NCBI GenBank assembly: GCA_047967505.1
Contig: CM106538.1
Length of the DNA: 64,000 nucleotides
Reading direction: 5' to 3' (one strand)
DNA from: Dipteris shenzhenensis
Lineage: Eukaryota > Polypodiophyta > Polypodiopsida > Gleicheniales
The notes under the pieces are model-generated. The model had not been told where the DNA came from. It saw nothing but the letters and a program-made list of their open reading frames with translations, and did not search any database. Numbering within the stretch: the first letter of the stretch is position 1; the number at the start of each line of letters is the position of its first letter. Positions 34,768 to 47,444 of this stretch are shown one piece after another. The position numbers were made by a program, and so were the translations under genes.

Positions 34768-35946
34768 ATGCCCTGCATAGTCTCAATCTGTGTACCCAAG
34801 TACACGCATGTCTCCTCTACCGAAGCAGATGCACATCTCCTTGGTACCCTTCATGTACCTCATGATGCACTTAACTGCCTCCCAATGCCTCTTTCCTGGA
34901 TTAGCCATATACCGGCTAACAACTCCCACTGCAAATGCAATGTCTGGTCTAGTAGCGATCATAGCATACATAAGACTCCCAACCCCTAATGCATCAGGAA
35001 CCTTGGCCATCATGGCCCTCTCCTCATTTGATTTGGGACTATTTGTATGACTCAATTTCACATATGGAGAAAATGGAGTATTCACTGCCTTCCCCCCCTC
35101 CATATTGAAACGCTGCAATACTTTTGGAACATACTCCTTCTGTGAAAGCCAAAGGAGTTTCCTACTCCGATCACGCATGATGCCCATACCAAGAATATGA
35201 CCTGCAAGTCCCAAATCCTTCATATCAAAGGCCTCATGCAACTTGGCCTTTAATGTATCTAGCTCATAAGTATGACCTGCAAGTCCCAAATCCTTCATAT
35301 CAAAGGCCTCATGCAACTTGGCCTTTAATGTATCTAGCTCATAAGTATTCTTGTAGCCAATAGCATATCATCCACATATAGTGCCAGGAGTATCAGGCTA
35401 TTATCCTTAGCCCTTTTAGTGTAGAGGCAGTGATCAATTTCACTCCTTCTAAAACCTTGGGACCGAATGAAAGTATCAAACTTCTGATACCATTCTCTAG
35501 GCGCTTGCTTAAGACCATAGAGACTCTTTTCAGCTTGCAAACTAAATGCTCTTTGCCCTTTTCTTCAAAGCCTTCTGGCTGCACCATGTAAATTTCCTCA
35601 TGCAGATCCCCATGCAAGAAAGCTGTCTTGACATCCATCTACATAAGCTATATATCCTCTGTTGCCACTAGTCCAAGCATGCATCTAAGTGTGTTCATCT
35701 TCACAACCAGAGACAATATATCATCAAAGTCCACACCCTTCTCTTGCTTGAACCCTTTAGCGACCAAATGGGCCTTGTACCTAGGCACATCATCACCTAT
35801 GACCTCCATCTTGTAGACCCATTTACATGGCAATGCTTTCTTTCCATGTGGCAAAGAAACCAAGTCCCAAGTCTTATTCTTCATAAGTGAACTCATCTCT
35901 GATTGCATAGCATACTCCCACTTGCATTGATCCTCACGCATCATAG
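34768..35946 (-). pseudogene. Copia D reverse transcriptase, truncated at its N-terminus
   Basis: Frames from 35944 leftward have WEYAMQSEMSSLMKNKTWDL, CKWVYKMEV...[60 protein letters not shown] and LYVDDMLLA (YVDD intact, 35367-35378). They end with GMGIMRDR...SLMYAMIATRPDIAFAVGVVSRYM. A 78-base tandem duplication repeats the HEAFDMKDLGLAGH segment (35194-35343). Integrase and gag are absent: the copia sequence ends where the tandem-repeat units resume at 35947. Confidence 0.9.
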
Positions 35947-36624
35947 CCTCTCTATATACTCGAAACCATTATAGATGCTTGAGGATACAAGAAGAGATAT
36001 ATAAACTCTATCTTGACATAATTGGTTAACAAGAGGGAGTATATTTTAGACATTTCTACCTTTGCTTATGCATTTATCAGTTTTGACATTACAGTTTTGA
36101 GACTTTGAGGTATGCTAAATAGGGTTGGATTTAGACATTTTTTTTAAAAAAAAGGGACTCTTTTATGACCATCTCATAAAATTTGCTCTAACTTTGGATG
36201 AAAATGAAATTCGCATTAGAGTCTCATTATATGATCTTTAAGTGGGGCTATTTGCCATTGATTCTACTATATTAGGATGGCAAATTGGGATCTAAATTAT
36301 GTCAAAGGACTCCTCTCAAGGGTTTGTATACATGAAACCATTATAGATGCTTGAGGATACAAGAAGAGATATATAACCTCTATCTTGACATAATTGGTTA
36401 ACACGAGGGAGTATATTTTAGACATGTCTACCTTTGCTTATGCATTTATTAGTTTTGACATTACAGTTTTGAGACTTTGAGTTATGGTCAATATGGTTGG
36501 ATTTGGATTTTTAAATAAAATAGGACTCTTTTATGACCATGTATCTCATGAACTTTTCTCTAACTTTCGATGAAAATAAAATTGGCATTACAGTCTCATT
36601 ATATGTTCTTTAAGTGGGGCTATT
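35947..36624 (+). repeat. Tandem repeat dimer, units C and D
   Basis: Unit C (truncated at its start, joining inside the TATACTCGAAACC phrase) shares the A-type variants. Unit D (from 36283) shares the B-type variants ATACATGAAACC, GGTCAATATGG and CATGAACTTTTCTC. The C-D pair therefore repeats the A-B pair as a dimer. Confidence 0.88.
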
Positions 36625-38336
36625 GGAACTATTGGAATTTGATGTCTTTATTCTATGTCCACAAGTCTAATTGCCCATACTCTCCAACCAAGCACCATTG
36701 AACGCATACTTCAATTTCGTTTTAATGCACTCGTTGCAACCTCTGTTCAAGATCACATAGATCTAACACACCCATTTCCTCCATAAACACTATTAAGCCT
36801 CATGGACAAGCATTCTAACTACACACATCTAATTATAGCCAACCTTCTTTGGTGGGTACCTTCTTTTTTAAGATGATTCTAATATCTTCGACTTTCCCTT
36901 ACATCCTATTATTTTGGACATTAGGGGTTGGTGCCAGATTATCTAGGAAGCATCTTTATTCCCCATAAAGGAACCAATTTTGGAATTAACCAAGACAGAT
37001 GACCTTGAGTCCTATCCTTGCAATCCAAATTCCTTGGCCAAAGGACTTAACTAGCTGCAAGTGCAAGGGCATCAAGAAGCCATCCACACCAGATATTATT
37101 TGCTCTATAATACAGTCACATAATATCATCCATACATGCTTATTATACTATATAACAGGGTATTCAAAGCCATCCTAAACATGGTCCAAATTGGCAATAT
37201 TACTTTTGAAATTCGAAATCACTTCTTGACGAGGAGGCACTCCAAATCATCATTTTTAAATCTAACAAGTCTCAAAAACCTCACAACGTCTCTAACCCAC
37301 TCCTTCACACCACTTTACACTCAACAATTGCATCCACCTCAAAGTGTACACCACATGTACACCTATACCTTCCACAACACAATATCCTGGGCAAGCAAAA
37401 CCATTAGCAAAGCCATCAACTTCAACTATTCCTACTCTAGAAATTGATGGTAAATTGATGTAGCAAATCTTTTGCCTTGCCTTGCTCATTGTTGAACCAT
37501 TGGGATACCACCAGTTGATCCTCTTGCTCTAGGTGATGATACTAACTTCTCAGTTAACGAGGATAATCAAGATCATGGGGAGCCACTACCCACTTATTTT
37601 GATTGACATCAATCATCACTTCTTTCCATGATATAACTGATCTCAGTTGTTGTTGGAAGGGAAAACTCTTGAGCTTCAACCTTTACATGGTTGACATCAT
37701 GGAGGTACAACTCCAACAAAATTCGTTCAGCAAAGTTATCAGCCAACGACAAGAAGCTCAGTGTCTAATCAAAATGGTAGATATCATTTCTTAAGAACCC
37801 AGCCATCCAGAGGATCTACTATGGTACACTGCATCCACCTGGCCTACACTCCTATCCTTCGTTGGTGGACTTGGGAATTTTTTGCATGCTTTAAGAATAG
37901 GACTCCTATTTCAAATACAATTTTCCATGTTTTAATTTTCAAAGTGTCTAATAACACCACTAAGGCTAGTAACACAAATGTATACTTTTTATGACATATG
38001 CTGAGGTCCCAGATCCAATAGTCATGACTCCTATGCATTTCTTTTAGATCCTAATCATTTTTTTGCAAGATATACCTCTCCATAGACTGATTGTAGAAAA
38101 AAAGGCGCTCAAATTAAGGTGAAAACTAGTGTTTGATCCTAACAAAGGATTAACACTCAAACAAAATATCTGCATATACCTTTGAATCAGCTATCTTTAT
38201 GCTCATCATATATGAACTTTTGAGGACATGAATGACACATGCCCTATTCACATTTTTTGCTACATCTCTCAGAGTCTCATGGCTTCTTGGCACCCCCAAC
38301 AAATGACTAGGAGTCCAAGTTGTCCAATCTTAGACC
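36625..38336. other. Unassigned region
   Basis: No domain or LTR that I can support. Sequence near 37600-37800 has a short frame (FNLYMVDIMEVQLQQN) faintly like the variable 3' part of a gypsy polyprotein, not enough to call. Confidence 0.45.
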
Positions 38337-38608
38337 AAGTTGTCCAAGCTTCCCACTCTTCTAGAATTCTTTAACTCCCTGGCTCTAAGGATGGATCAAC
38401 ATCAAGAAGGGGGGTATGTTAGCCACATTTTCTAGCAATGCCATTTTGATGGTTTTAAGTAGTGGAGTCAATAAGTTGTCCAAGCTTCCCACTCTTCTAG
38501 AATTCTTTAACTCCCTGGCTCTAAGGATGGATCAACATCAAGAAGGGGGGTATGTTAGCCACATTTTCTAGCAATGCCATTTTGATGGTTTTAAGTAGTG
38601 GAGTCAAT
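38337..38608 (+). repeat. 136-bp tandem duplication with an LTR-like start
   Basis: Two essentially identical 136-bp units (38337-38472, 38473-38608). Each contains GAAGGGGGGTA followed by TGTTAGCCAC, the look of a polypurine tract and LTR start. The sequence after the second copy could be an LTR running to about 39040. No upstream coding domain confirms it. Confidence 0.75.
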
Positions 38609-39049
38609 AGTGGCCAGGGCATATGACTAGGTAGGACTATGCCTTGGAGCCAATTGGGCCCAAGAAGATTACACAGGATGAGTCAAGAGAGCAAAGGGTT
38701 GGTCCTCCCTTCAAAAGGTGGATTGTAGATAAGGGTAGACCTATGACTTTGGTCCTAGTTGTTGTATGCATCTTTTGGAATACAAGCTCAAGATCTCTTG
38801 CTCTCTCATGATGTCGGTCTTGCTTCCATGTCATAACCTTTTTGGTTACCACTCTCCATTTATTTTCTCCCCTTCCCCTCCCCCTCCCCCTTCCACTATT
38901 TATCCTATCCTTCTTTTCCCCCTTCCTTTTCTCTTGCCTTTGGAGTCATAATCACAACAACCTGGGAGCCATTTGTGGATAGCTCTTACTTGCATTGCTC
39001 TCACTAAGGGTAGCTTGGAGGTTAGGTGTCCAACAACGTTCTAATAAGA

Positions 39050-39385
39050 TCCCCATGACACATCAGTCACCACCAAGGACTACACATAACTTAGGTGGGG
39101 AGTGTAGAAAAACAAAATGGAGACACACAATGGAGAGAATAAATCACACAATGGAGAGAAAAGGAGGACCACAAGCGGACTCAACACATAACGATTGGTA
39201 TTGACTATTACCTTCATGAAAGGGAAGTCTAGAAGTGTTCCACACCATACAAGGGGAGTGACCACCCATGAAATAGGAGCCAAGAGCTCAACTTGTAATC
39301 CAAATCCCATCCAATATCCTCATCCACCAATCACATGGATGTAGACTTAAATCCCTTTAGTCATCCTGATGTACAAATCTAAACA
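39050..39385 (-). repeat. Possible LTR end, minus strand
   Basis: ATTAAGGGGGAG (purine tract, 39386-39396 on the opposite strand) followed by TGTTTAGATTTG. No copia coding is seen to its right, so this may be a solo LTR or chance. The left boundary is a guess. Confidence 0.3.
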
Positions 39386-39399
39386 CTCCCCCTTAATGT

Positions 39400-41940
39400 A
39401 AAATGGGTAGAGTATTGCACAATTGTTAGGTGACATAAAATGGGAGAAGCCTTTATCACTTACAAGATTACCACATGGTTTTGTATTTTAAAGAAGACAT
39501 GGTGTCAACTTGAGAAAACACTACATAAGGAGAGTAGTGTATTGATTAAGAAAGCTTGTGAATACAATACATAAAGAGAATAGTATATTGATTAAGGTGA
39601 CTCAAAAAAGTTGCTTGACCACCTCAAATTACATATTCATTTTATCTTAATAATCCTTATAGAATGATCAAGTCATTTGCACATGGATATGAATGGCTTG
39701 CGTAAACATGTATGGTTTTTCTCTACATATTGAAATTCCTGCAATCCAAGAGGATAGCAACACCTCCTCCAAATGAAAATGAGGGCATGTCCCTCAAACG
39801 ATGGTGGAAATTCAGGAAGGAAGGAGGGCCTTACCACTTGCTTTCACAAATATCAAGGGCAGTGTCTAGTCCTTTTACAAAATGTGAAATAATAATAGGC
39901 ATGCCACATGAAAATGCCTTAAACATGAAGATATAATCATGAAAGAGTCAAAAAATGCACGTCACTATGAAAGATACCTCTCCAAAAAATCCGACAAATA
40001 TTTTGCTATAGAGACACCACCAAAACGTTGGTGAGCCTATGAAGTAAGGTAAAAGTGTGAGTTAAATTACACTCTCTGGATTGATTTCCCCCCCATCAAT
40101 ATATAAAAACAATGAGCTCTTGGTCAACAAGAGATAAATAAATATTTGCCATATGTGCCTTTCCAATAAAATTATCCTAGACCGTTGATGCCCAATAAAT
40201 AATAAAATTTTGCTAATAAAAGGAACTAGCTCCCCCGATGCAATGACTAGCCTTGAACCATAAAAGTAACCTTTACCAAGGATTAAGACCCAAATGGAAA
40301 ATTAAAAACGTTCTCAAATTGGTTGAATAGTTTCTTTTAAATGAGGAAAGAAAGGACATAGAAGGTTTAAAAAGGGGCAGTCATTTTAATGGTTGACCTG
40401 CCTAACAACGAACCTTAGCCCAAAGAGGATACGAGGCCTTGAAAGGACATTACATGTCAAAAAATAAGAAGGGATTTGAAACTTAGCAAAGGGAAACCAA
40501 AGGAATACGTAGACAACATCTCTATTACTGTCTCTCTCATGGATTGAGCATCTAGAGCAAAAGAAGGTGAATAAGCCCTGCCTTTCATATAAATTCTTCA
40601 AGAACTATAAGGTACTACAGAAACACAAATGGCTTCCCATATCTTTTTCACGATGACAAAAATAACAAAATTGCTAGTGCAGCTTTGGAGAAAAGACACT
40701 ATAATTCAATCATGAGTTATGCGTGGTAAATAATTATTATAGCATGAGAGCAGTGGATATATTGCTTGTATCTTGTATCTTCTTGTCGGCTAGATAAGAA
40801 AACATAGGACTGGATGTTTTTTTGTGGACGTAGCCCACATTGGGTGAACCACGTATATCGATGTATCTCGTTCTATTCCATTCCATGCGCTTTCTGTAGT
40901 GTGTACTTTATGCATTCTATTTCTTACATTGTTGCTCCATTATCGCATTGCTCCTAACATTATGCATTGATATGCTGACTGTTGAGTATAGCATTCCCCG
41001 CCTTTTGCATGCCATCATTCACTAGTGCATTTGTTTGCATGCATTGTGTTATGGTTTGTTTGATCGCCTTTGTGGTTGCTTTATTAGCTTTTGTGATGTA
41101 TGATGTGCAATAAGCAACAGCTCCATGTGGATTCCGAACAAAGTGTACATCTGTGTTTGCTCCCCATAGGTTTGATAATATTGGGTTGAAATTGTTGGTG
41201 TATATGTATTTCAGTGCCTCTTAGTATCTTGGGGCACCAACTCCCTTTAGTAAAAAAACCTATCAAAATCTTGAGTATGAGATGAATCTAACAATATGCC
41301 ATGAGTAGAAATTAGTTAAATTAACATGGTTGTGTTCTACACTAAAAGAGCTTCAAATATGTCTTTACACCTTGAAATTGAGGTAACACATGAAAAAGTT
41401 ACAGTAATTTGAAAGGAGATGGTTTTTCATATTTTAGTGTATTTTTTGTTTGCCCCCCCCTTTCATCCAAAAGACCCCCCCTTGGGCCTCACATACTATG
41501 AAAAATATGTACAAATCTTAAAATCTTGCATATTTTTCAAGGTATATGCCTTATATTTTGTGGGAGGGAGGACATGAGATTTTTATATTTTTCCCTTAAT
41601 ACTTGAAAATTTTTAAGGAAATTTTATGCATATTCTATATGAACCTTGTTCCCCCATACCCTAGATTTTAAACGAGGGTAGTAACATAATACATATCGAG
41701 TTGGCGCCCCAAGCTTAGTATATTGCAGGATAAGATATAGCTGATTGCAATGCGATCACTTACTCTTCTTTGATTAGCCCTAGTTCTTATAAAAAAGAAT
41801 CGAAATCCAATGTCAACTGTTGTAGCAGCAAGGAAACATGCCTTCTATTTTTATTTGTATGCTTTTCCATTGTTCGCCTCATCCACGCATTGATAGTCGA
41901 GGGAATCCAAATCTACACTTTTTAGACTTTTGTTTGTAAG
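39400..41940. other. Unassigned AT-rich region
   Basis: No conserved motif in any frame. Short poly-C patches occur near 41450-41480. Probably old decayed transposon DNA. Confidence 0.45.
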
Positions 41941-41943
41941 TTA

Positions 41944-42335
41944 CTCTATATTTATGCAATTGCAATTCTTTCTTCTCTAATGTCAACTGAGAGAGATCTA
42001 TTGTAATGTACTTGTCTAAGAAAGCTATTATGTTTGCATGCTCCTCTAAGTGCAATTCTTTCTTCTCTAATGTCAATTGAGAGAGATCTATTGTAATGTA
42101 TTTGTCAAAGAAAGCTATTATGTTTGCAAGGTCCTCTATGTTTATGTAATCGCAATTCTTTCTTCTCTAATGTCAATTGAGAGATATCTTTTGTAATGTA
42201 TTTGTCTACTACAAAAGCTATTATGTTTGCAAGTTCCTCTATGTTTATGCAATTTCAATTGTTTCTTCTCTAATGTCAATTGAGAGAGATCTATTGTAAT
42301 GTATTTGTCTACAAAAGCTATTATGTTTGTTTCTA
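41944..42335 (+). repeat. Minisatellite, about four ~95-bp units
   Basis: Four imperfect units share CAATTCTTTCTTCTCTAATG, TCAATTGAGAGAGATCT, TTGTAATGTATTTGTC and AAAGCTATTATGTTTG. Unit lengths vary between about 90 and 102 bases, not always multiples of three. On the minus strand two adjacent units stay open and encode LTLEKKEL/FLDKYITIDLSQ repeats, probably by chance. Confidence 0.88.
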
Positions 42336-42339
42336 TAGA

Positions 42340-43840
42340 TTTTTTTGTAATCTTTGCATCCTTAACCCACAGTAGTCCATGGTCATGTTGGCTTTCTATG
42401 TTCTAAATTTCAATGATAAAAAAATAGTCTATGATTTTGCCCAGGATGCTAGAATCATGTTTTAGTAATTGTTGCAATGCCTTAAATCCATGAATGTAGT
42501 ACTAGGCAGCTATAGGATCAATGCGAATGAGCTCACAAACATCGCCTGAAACATCTTTCAATAACATTGCTAGGCTGTCATCATGCAAAGTTTGTAGGCA
42601 TTGTAGCAATGGTTCCCATAAACTTTCCACTGTTGCAGAGAAGGTGACAAAGAACAATGGTCATCCCAATTGTCTCACCATGGCAAATAAGTTATTCTTA
42701 AGTTTGTGCTTGTAATCCAATGACGTCCTTAGGCAAGTGAAGCCTTGAAATTTGATATTTTATTGGTGAAGAAGCTTCTGTATGTTTGTGTTAAGAAAAG
42801 CATCTATATCACTTGAAGCTTCCTTCCTTGTGGAGTCAACCCTTGCGCATTTGTACCCATATGGAGGAAAAACTTGGTGCATGAAAATTTCGTTGTCCTA
42901 AAGAACAAATTCTCAGTAGACATCGCAAATCACCTATTTGTGCTTGTGAATTCCCATTGCAGTATGTCCTAGTACGATGTGCATTCAAGGATGTGATAAT
43001 TGCATGTGTGCCCATAAAAGAGCTTTAGAAAAGCTAATCCAAGTCTACCACTTGCTGGTTTGTACCACTATTGCTTGTGTTCAAAGTCTACCACTTGTTG
43101 GCTAGTTTACACCTTGTGTACCAGGATATTGGTTTTCATTTTATGTTTTGTTCCAATGTGCACGTCGTTGTTTGAGGTCTGGCTGCACTCTTCTTCTGAT
43201 TCAAGTGAAGAGATACGCTCTACCTAGGTTTGATTAAGGCTAACATTGTTTTCTTTATACATTGAAGTGTGTGGCAGTTCACCCAACACAAGTAGAGTGA
43301 GAGTCGGACGAATGAATCCACTTATATAATTGTAGAAGTACTCGAAGGTTCTTTTTATTTCAACCATCACGATTGCATGATCTGTGATGAATCTTGGCAA
43401 TACTCATTGCATTTAGTCAACATCAGTGAACGTGTTTGCAATGCTCCCATAAAAGCCATATTTCCCATCATATGATTAGCATTGACTTTGAGCAAGTGGT
43501 ACTCTGATTGCAATTAGACACGCCTCAATGTCATTCCACTTTCTTGTGTGTTCCTTTCTCATTGTAGTAGTCAAGTTTATCCTTGAAAATATTGGAACTT
43601 TTCCTTTTTCGATTTGTTTTGAGCGTATTGGACACAAATGGGGCTCGCTTGAATGGCACTCTTGCATGAGCAAGTCGTGCTATTCCAAGACTCTTTCTGT
43701 TGTTATAGTTGGATGCTTCTGTCTTGAAGAAAATGTCAAAGAGTAATCGCAAGGACAAGTATACCTTGGGCTATCCTTGATCTCTGTTCTATGTATTCTT
43801 TGAGCTAAATTTGCCTCCCTTTTTCTTTTGCATTCTTTTG
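42340..43840. other. Unassigned region, possible decayed minus-strand coding
   Basis: Minus-strand translation gives moderately open stretches (for example VEIKRTFEYFYNYISGFIRPTLTL near 43350). No family is recognised. The position downstream of the possible transposase at 43842-44530 suggests they could be one element. Confidence 0.3.
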
Positions 43841-43841
43841 C

Positions 43842-44530
43842 CTATAGAAGATGATATTGAGTTGTTGTTTGGGTAGCAACCTCTTCCTCATGTGTTTCAT
43901 TCCATGTTCGTTGACCTAAGTTAGCAACTATTGTCATGTTCTTTTGCATTCTATATACTTTCTTTATGATATCTTGCATTGCGTATCTATCATGTGGATA
44001 TATGGGAATGTCCTTTGCAAACAAGTGTGGATCAGAAGTAAGAAGGCCTTGTAGTTGTAGTTAAGCCATGTAACGTATGGCCTTCTTGTGGTTTGTGGGT
44101 GCAATGGAGTGACAACAATATGAGAGAAACATCCATCAAGCATGAGTACTTTTGAATTTTTGTCATTAACCGTACCAACATCGAAGACCTTCTTAACATG
44201 TGTCCTATCGTACCAAAGGACAGTGAAGACAATGTTGAGGGCATTAGCTAAGTGTGTAAAGCAATTGAAAATCAATGATCTTGAGTTTGATGAGTTTCCT
44301 ACATATTGTGCAATGTATTCATTACTCAACAAACATTGCTCGAGCTTGCATGCCATAGAAACTAGTGAAAACCATGGTGATCTGTGCATGTTTGGAGACA
44401 TTAGAATTGAGCTACAAAAAACATTGAACAAGGTACCATAGTTTGTGCTTGAGAATAAGTCAAGTATGCAATTACATGTGTCTATGTTGTGAGGATGCTT
44501 GTGTTGGAACATTTGATTTTTTCCCGTCAT
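43842..44530 (-). pseudogene. Possible PIF/Harbinger-like transposase fragment
   Basis: A 188-codon frame (44530-43964) includes NSRSLIFNCFTHLANALNIVF, then KVLMLDGCFSHIVVTPLHPQTTRRPYVTWLNYNYKAFLLL. The layout DG-x-x-HI-x-V-x-P-L, then PYV, then N-x-KAFLLL resembles the first catalytic Asp block of Harbinger DDE transposases (DGTHI..P....Y..+K...S). The second and third acidic blocks are not identified. Low certainty: an unrelated gene fragment would also fit. Confidence 0.25.
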
Positions 44531-44999
44531 ACTAATTAAGGATTTTGATATTCACCATTTTATGACATATAGGTTGCCAAGACTTTCCAAAGAATGAAGA
44601 ACACAATATGCAAAGCTTGCTTCCTTATGAAGTGAAATTACAAATCAAAGATTTGAAGGCAAATAGAAACCATGATCTTTATTCCAAAATAGAGTATGCA
44701 ATACATCCTCATAAAAAGCTAACATCAAATGTCTAGATGTGGGGGAATCAAGAATCTAAGATCAAAGTCAATCATAAACCCACCTCTATTGATTGTGAAA
44801 TCGCTGGTGGGATGTCCATGCACATGGAGTGAATACAAAGCACACTCTCAACGTGGACATGTAGAAAAGGGGTATCCAAATAGAGCAAGCTTTCTACTAC
44901 ATGGTCTCCTTTCACTTTCATTGAGACCTCTGCACCCTCTCACAATATAATCCTCTCCTTAAGAGAAGGCACCTGAATCACTCGTGTAGTAATATGGTC

Positions 45000-45700
45000 A
45001 AGCAAGGTCACGATTGACCTCTCTGTAGCTGCTACACTAGTACTTGATCAGATGCCCATTCAAGTTGGTGAAGTGTAAAGTCCATAAGACCTGCATGAAA
45101 AGGAGCAAAAAGATTATGATTCAACTCTTGGGATATATTGATGCAAAGAATGAAGTAAGCATACCTTTCTTTTGTATCCAAGCTCAAAGACTTGACTAAA
45201 AAATGTGTCCTTCAACTCCTCTCACTTGCTTCCTGCAAAAATCTCCGCTGGTATCGTGAAATCAAACACACCCAACACGTTATGTGCACACATGAAGGGG
45301 ATATTTTTCAAAGCGTACATCACTAGGCCTTTCTCGTTGTACTTATGAATTAAGTGTGCATGGATGTTCTTGCATTCCTTCACAAATGATAAATGCATTG
45401 AAGGCTAAGGTTAGTGACAAAGTTTAGTCATCACCATGTACATTGCATGGGTGTTTGGGTTAGAGAGCTAGCCGCTGTCACGTCCTAATCACAAGGCCCC
45501 ATCCACGATTGTGATTTGATCATTTGCACGTCCCTTGATATCAACCTTAATGAGTACGAATGCGATATTGTGCATGATAGTCGAAATGGTCCCCCTATTA
45601 GACTTGATGATGATGGATGAATGCCCATGGAACTCAAGAAGATATCGTCATCTTGAATAAAAATGAATGGTGCCATCAAATGGCTCTCCCCCCATTACCA
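45000..45700 (-). pseudogene. Possible two-exon coding relic of unknown family
   Basis: The minus strand is fairly open from 45690 to 45165 (IIIKSNRGTISTIMHNIAFV, KECKNIHAHLIHKYNEKGLV, NVLGVFDFTIPAEIFAGS) with a few stops. The last block ends ELGYKRK at a GTATGC donor. A TTTTCATGCAG acceptor follows, giving a 74-base intron (45091-45164). I do not recognise the protein. The internal stops suggest a pseudogene. Confidence 0.25.
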
Positions 45701-46256
45701 TTGTGGTTGCATTCACATGAATAAGAAGTTGCATGCGCCACCTTCACCTCTTGCCTTCGGCACAACTATGGCTCCCTCTATATGATAAAATGAGTCTACA
45801 TCAAGCCTGTCCTTGAATTGTTGACTAAGATGAGGTCATGAGCTACCCAAGGCCTTGAACTCAAAATTGGCCCAAACTACACACACATTTTTGCATTGTC
45901 CCTTTTATTAAGTGCCAAACAACACCCCATATGAGTGATCATGACGAGGTCTTGAGCTGCCCCTAGCTCTTGAACTTCAATCGGCCCAAACTCACCCACA
46001 CCACTTGGTCTACATGTTGTTGGCACTTTATTTTTTATTTTTAGTAATCTATCCAAGGTGACAATGTTTACCAGAAAACATTTTTCTCAACAAATCACAA
46101 AACTTGGGGTTTCAGAGCTAAAATACAACTCAATTGCTTAAAGTTTTATAGATTTTGCAAAATTGGGAAAGAAAAATTTAGAGGTGAAAATGAACATGTT
46201 GTAAGGTCATATTTTCCCTCATGGAAACTATAAACATCATGAGCTTCTAAAGGGGA

Positions 46257-46364
46257 GGCACTATGCACCTAGCTAGGTGTGGCTGGGGGCAGGGGACTGC
46301 CTGTCGAAGGTGTTGGGTTGAGAGCCCCCTGCACTTAGCCGCACCTAGCTAGGTACAGGGTGCC
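46257..46364. mobile_element. Foldback or MITE-like inverted repeat, 108 bp
   Basis: The left arm, GGCAC..TGCACCTAGCTAGGTG.GGCT, is mirrored by the right arm AGCCGCACCTAGCTAGGTAC..GTGCC. The arms are about 35 bases with few mismatches and a short centre that also pairs in part. Each arm contains the perfect palindrome ACCTAGCTAGGT. It would form a strong hairpin. No clear target duplication is visible and there is no coding capacity. Confidence 0.6.
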
Positions 46365-47440
46365 TAGTTCATCAAGTTATTGGCCTGTCCTATGGGGAAG
46401 GCCGTGGTGATGATTTGGTAGGGATGCGTCAATTTTACAAGCAAAAACCTATGAGCAGGTTTATCCTAACGTGTTTTTCGAGAGATTTAAAAAAGTGTAT
46501 TTCTTTAGGAAACATCGTTTTTACACTTTTATTTTCTCTAGAACTAGATCCCTTTATCATAAAAATATACAGAATTGTCACTCATTTAATTTTACATAAC
46601 ATAAATTTTCATCTTCATAGACATCCTTTGTATCCTTGTTATTACCTAAAAAAGTATTGAAAAATAATTCCTTTAAGAAACATCCCTCGTTTCACTCTCA
46701 ATGTAATAATATTATACATATATAATTCCTTATTAAACACATTTATATCAATATGACAAGAGCTTTCTAGTGTTTTAATAGCATAAATAACAAGATATTT
46801 ATGGATATGTTTTTAAAGAAGTTTAAATTACTATAAATAAGTATTTACTTGGGCTTATATATCACTATCATAAAATACATGTAATATTTAATTCTATATA
46901 TGAAATATTTTTCAAAATATAACTCCATAAATGTGCTCAAATGGGGTTTTTCGATCAATTTGAGTGGCTGAATGACTATATTTGCACATTGGATGTGAAA
47001 GTTATGCCACTTTTAAAAGTGCTATCCATGGTAGTTTTGCCAGCGAAACTGCCCTGGAAGACCTACTTCAAAGGGGTTTCACTGGCGAAACTACGTGCTC
47101 ATGGGACTTTTTGGCTCGAGTTCTTCAATGTCTTTTTGGCTCGAGTTCTTCATTGTCCTTTTTGGAAGTGCTACTATTTTAAGTTTGCAAATGTGATTAT
47201 CTCACAATGTGCAAATGAGCTCACTTTGAATGGACATAAGATCCATGTCATGGGTGGATGCTTTGTCTCAGAATCATGTTTCCAAAATAGATTTTGTAAA
47301 CCTTTTGCAACCATTATGAGTATGCAAAGGTAGCTTATCTTGTCTATGTGAACCTCTCTAAGGTATCTATGATATTTTGTACTCCCCTTGTTTTGTGTGT
47401 GTCTTTATCATTGTAATCACCTCTGGCCACCTTATGATGT
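46365..47440. other. AT-rich DNA with a small open frame
   Basis: 46480-46930 is very AT-rich. A 130-codon frame (46941-47333) has no recognised motif. It contains an internal ~23-base duplication (TTTTTGGCTCGAGTTCTTCA, about 47107-47150) and a pair of inverted GCGAAACT phrases, so it is more likely chance than a gene. Confidence 0.35.
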
Positions 47441-47444
47441 AGGC

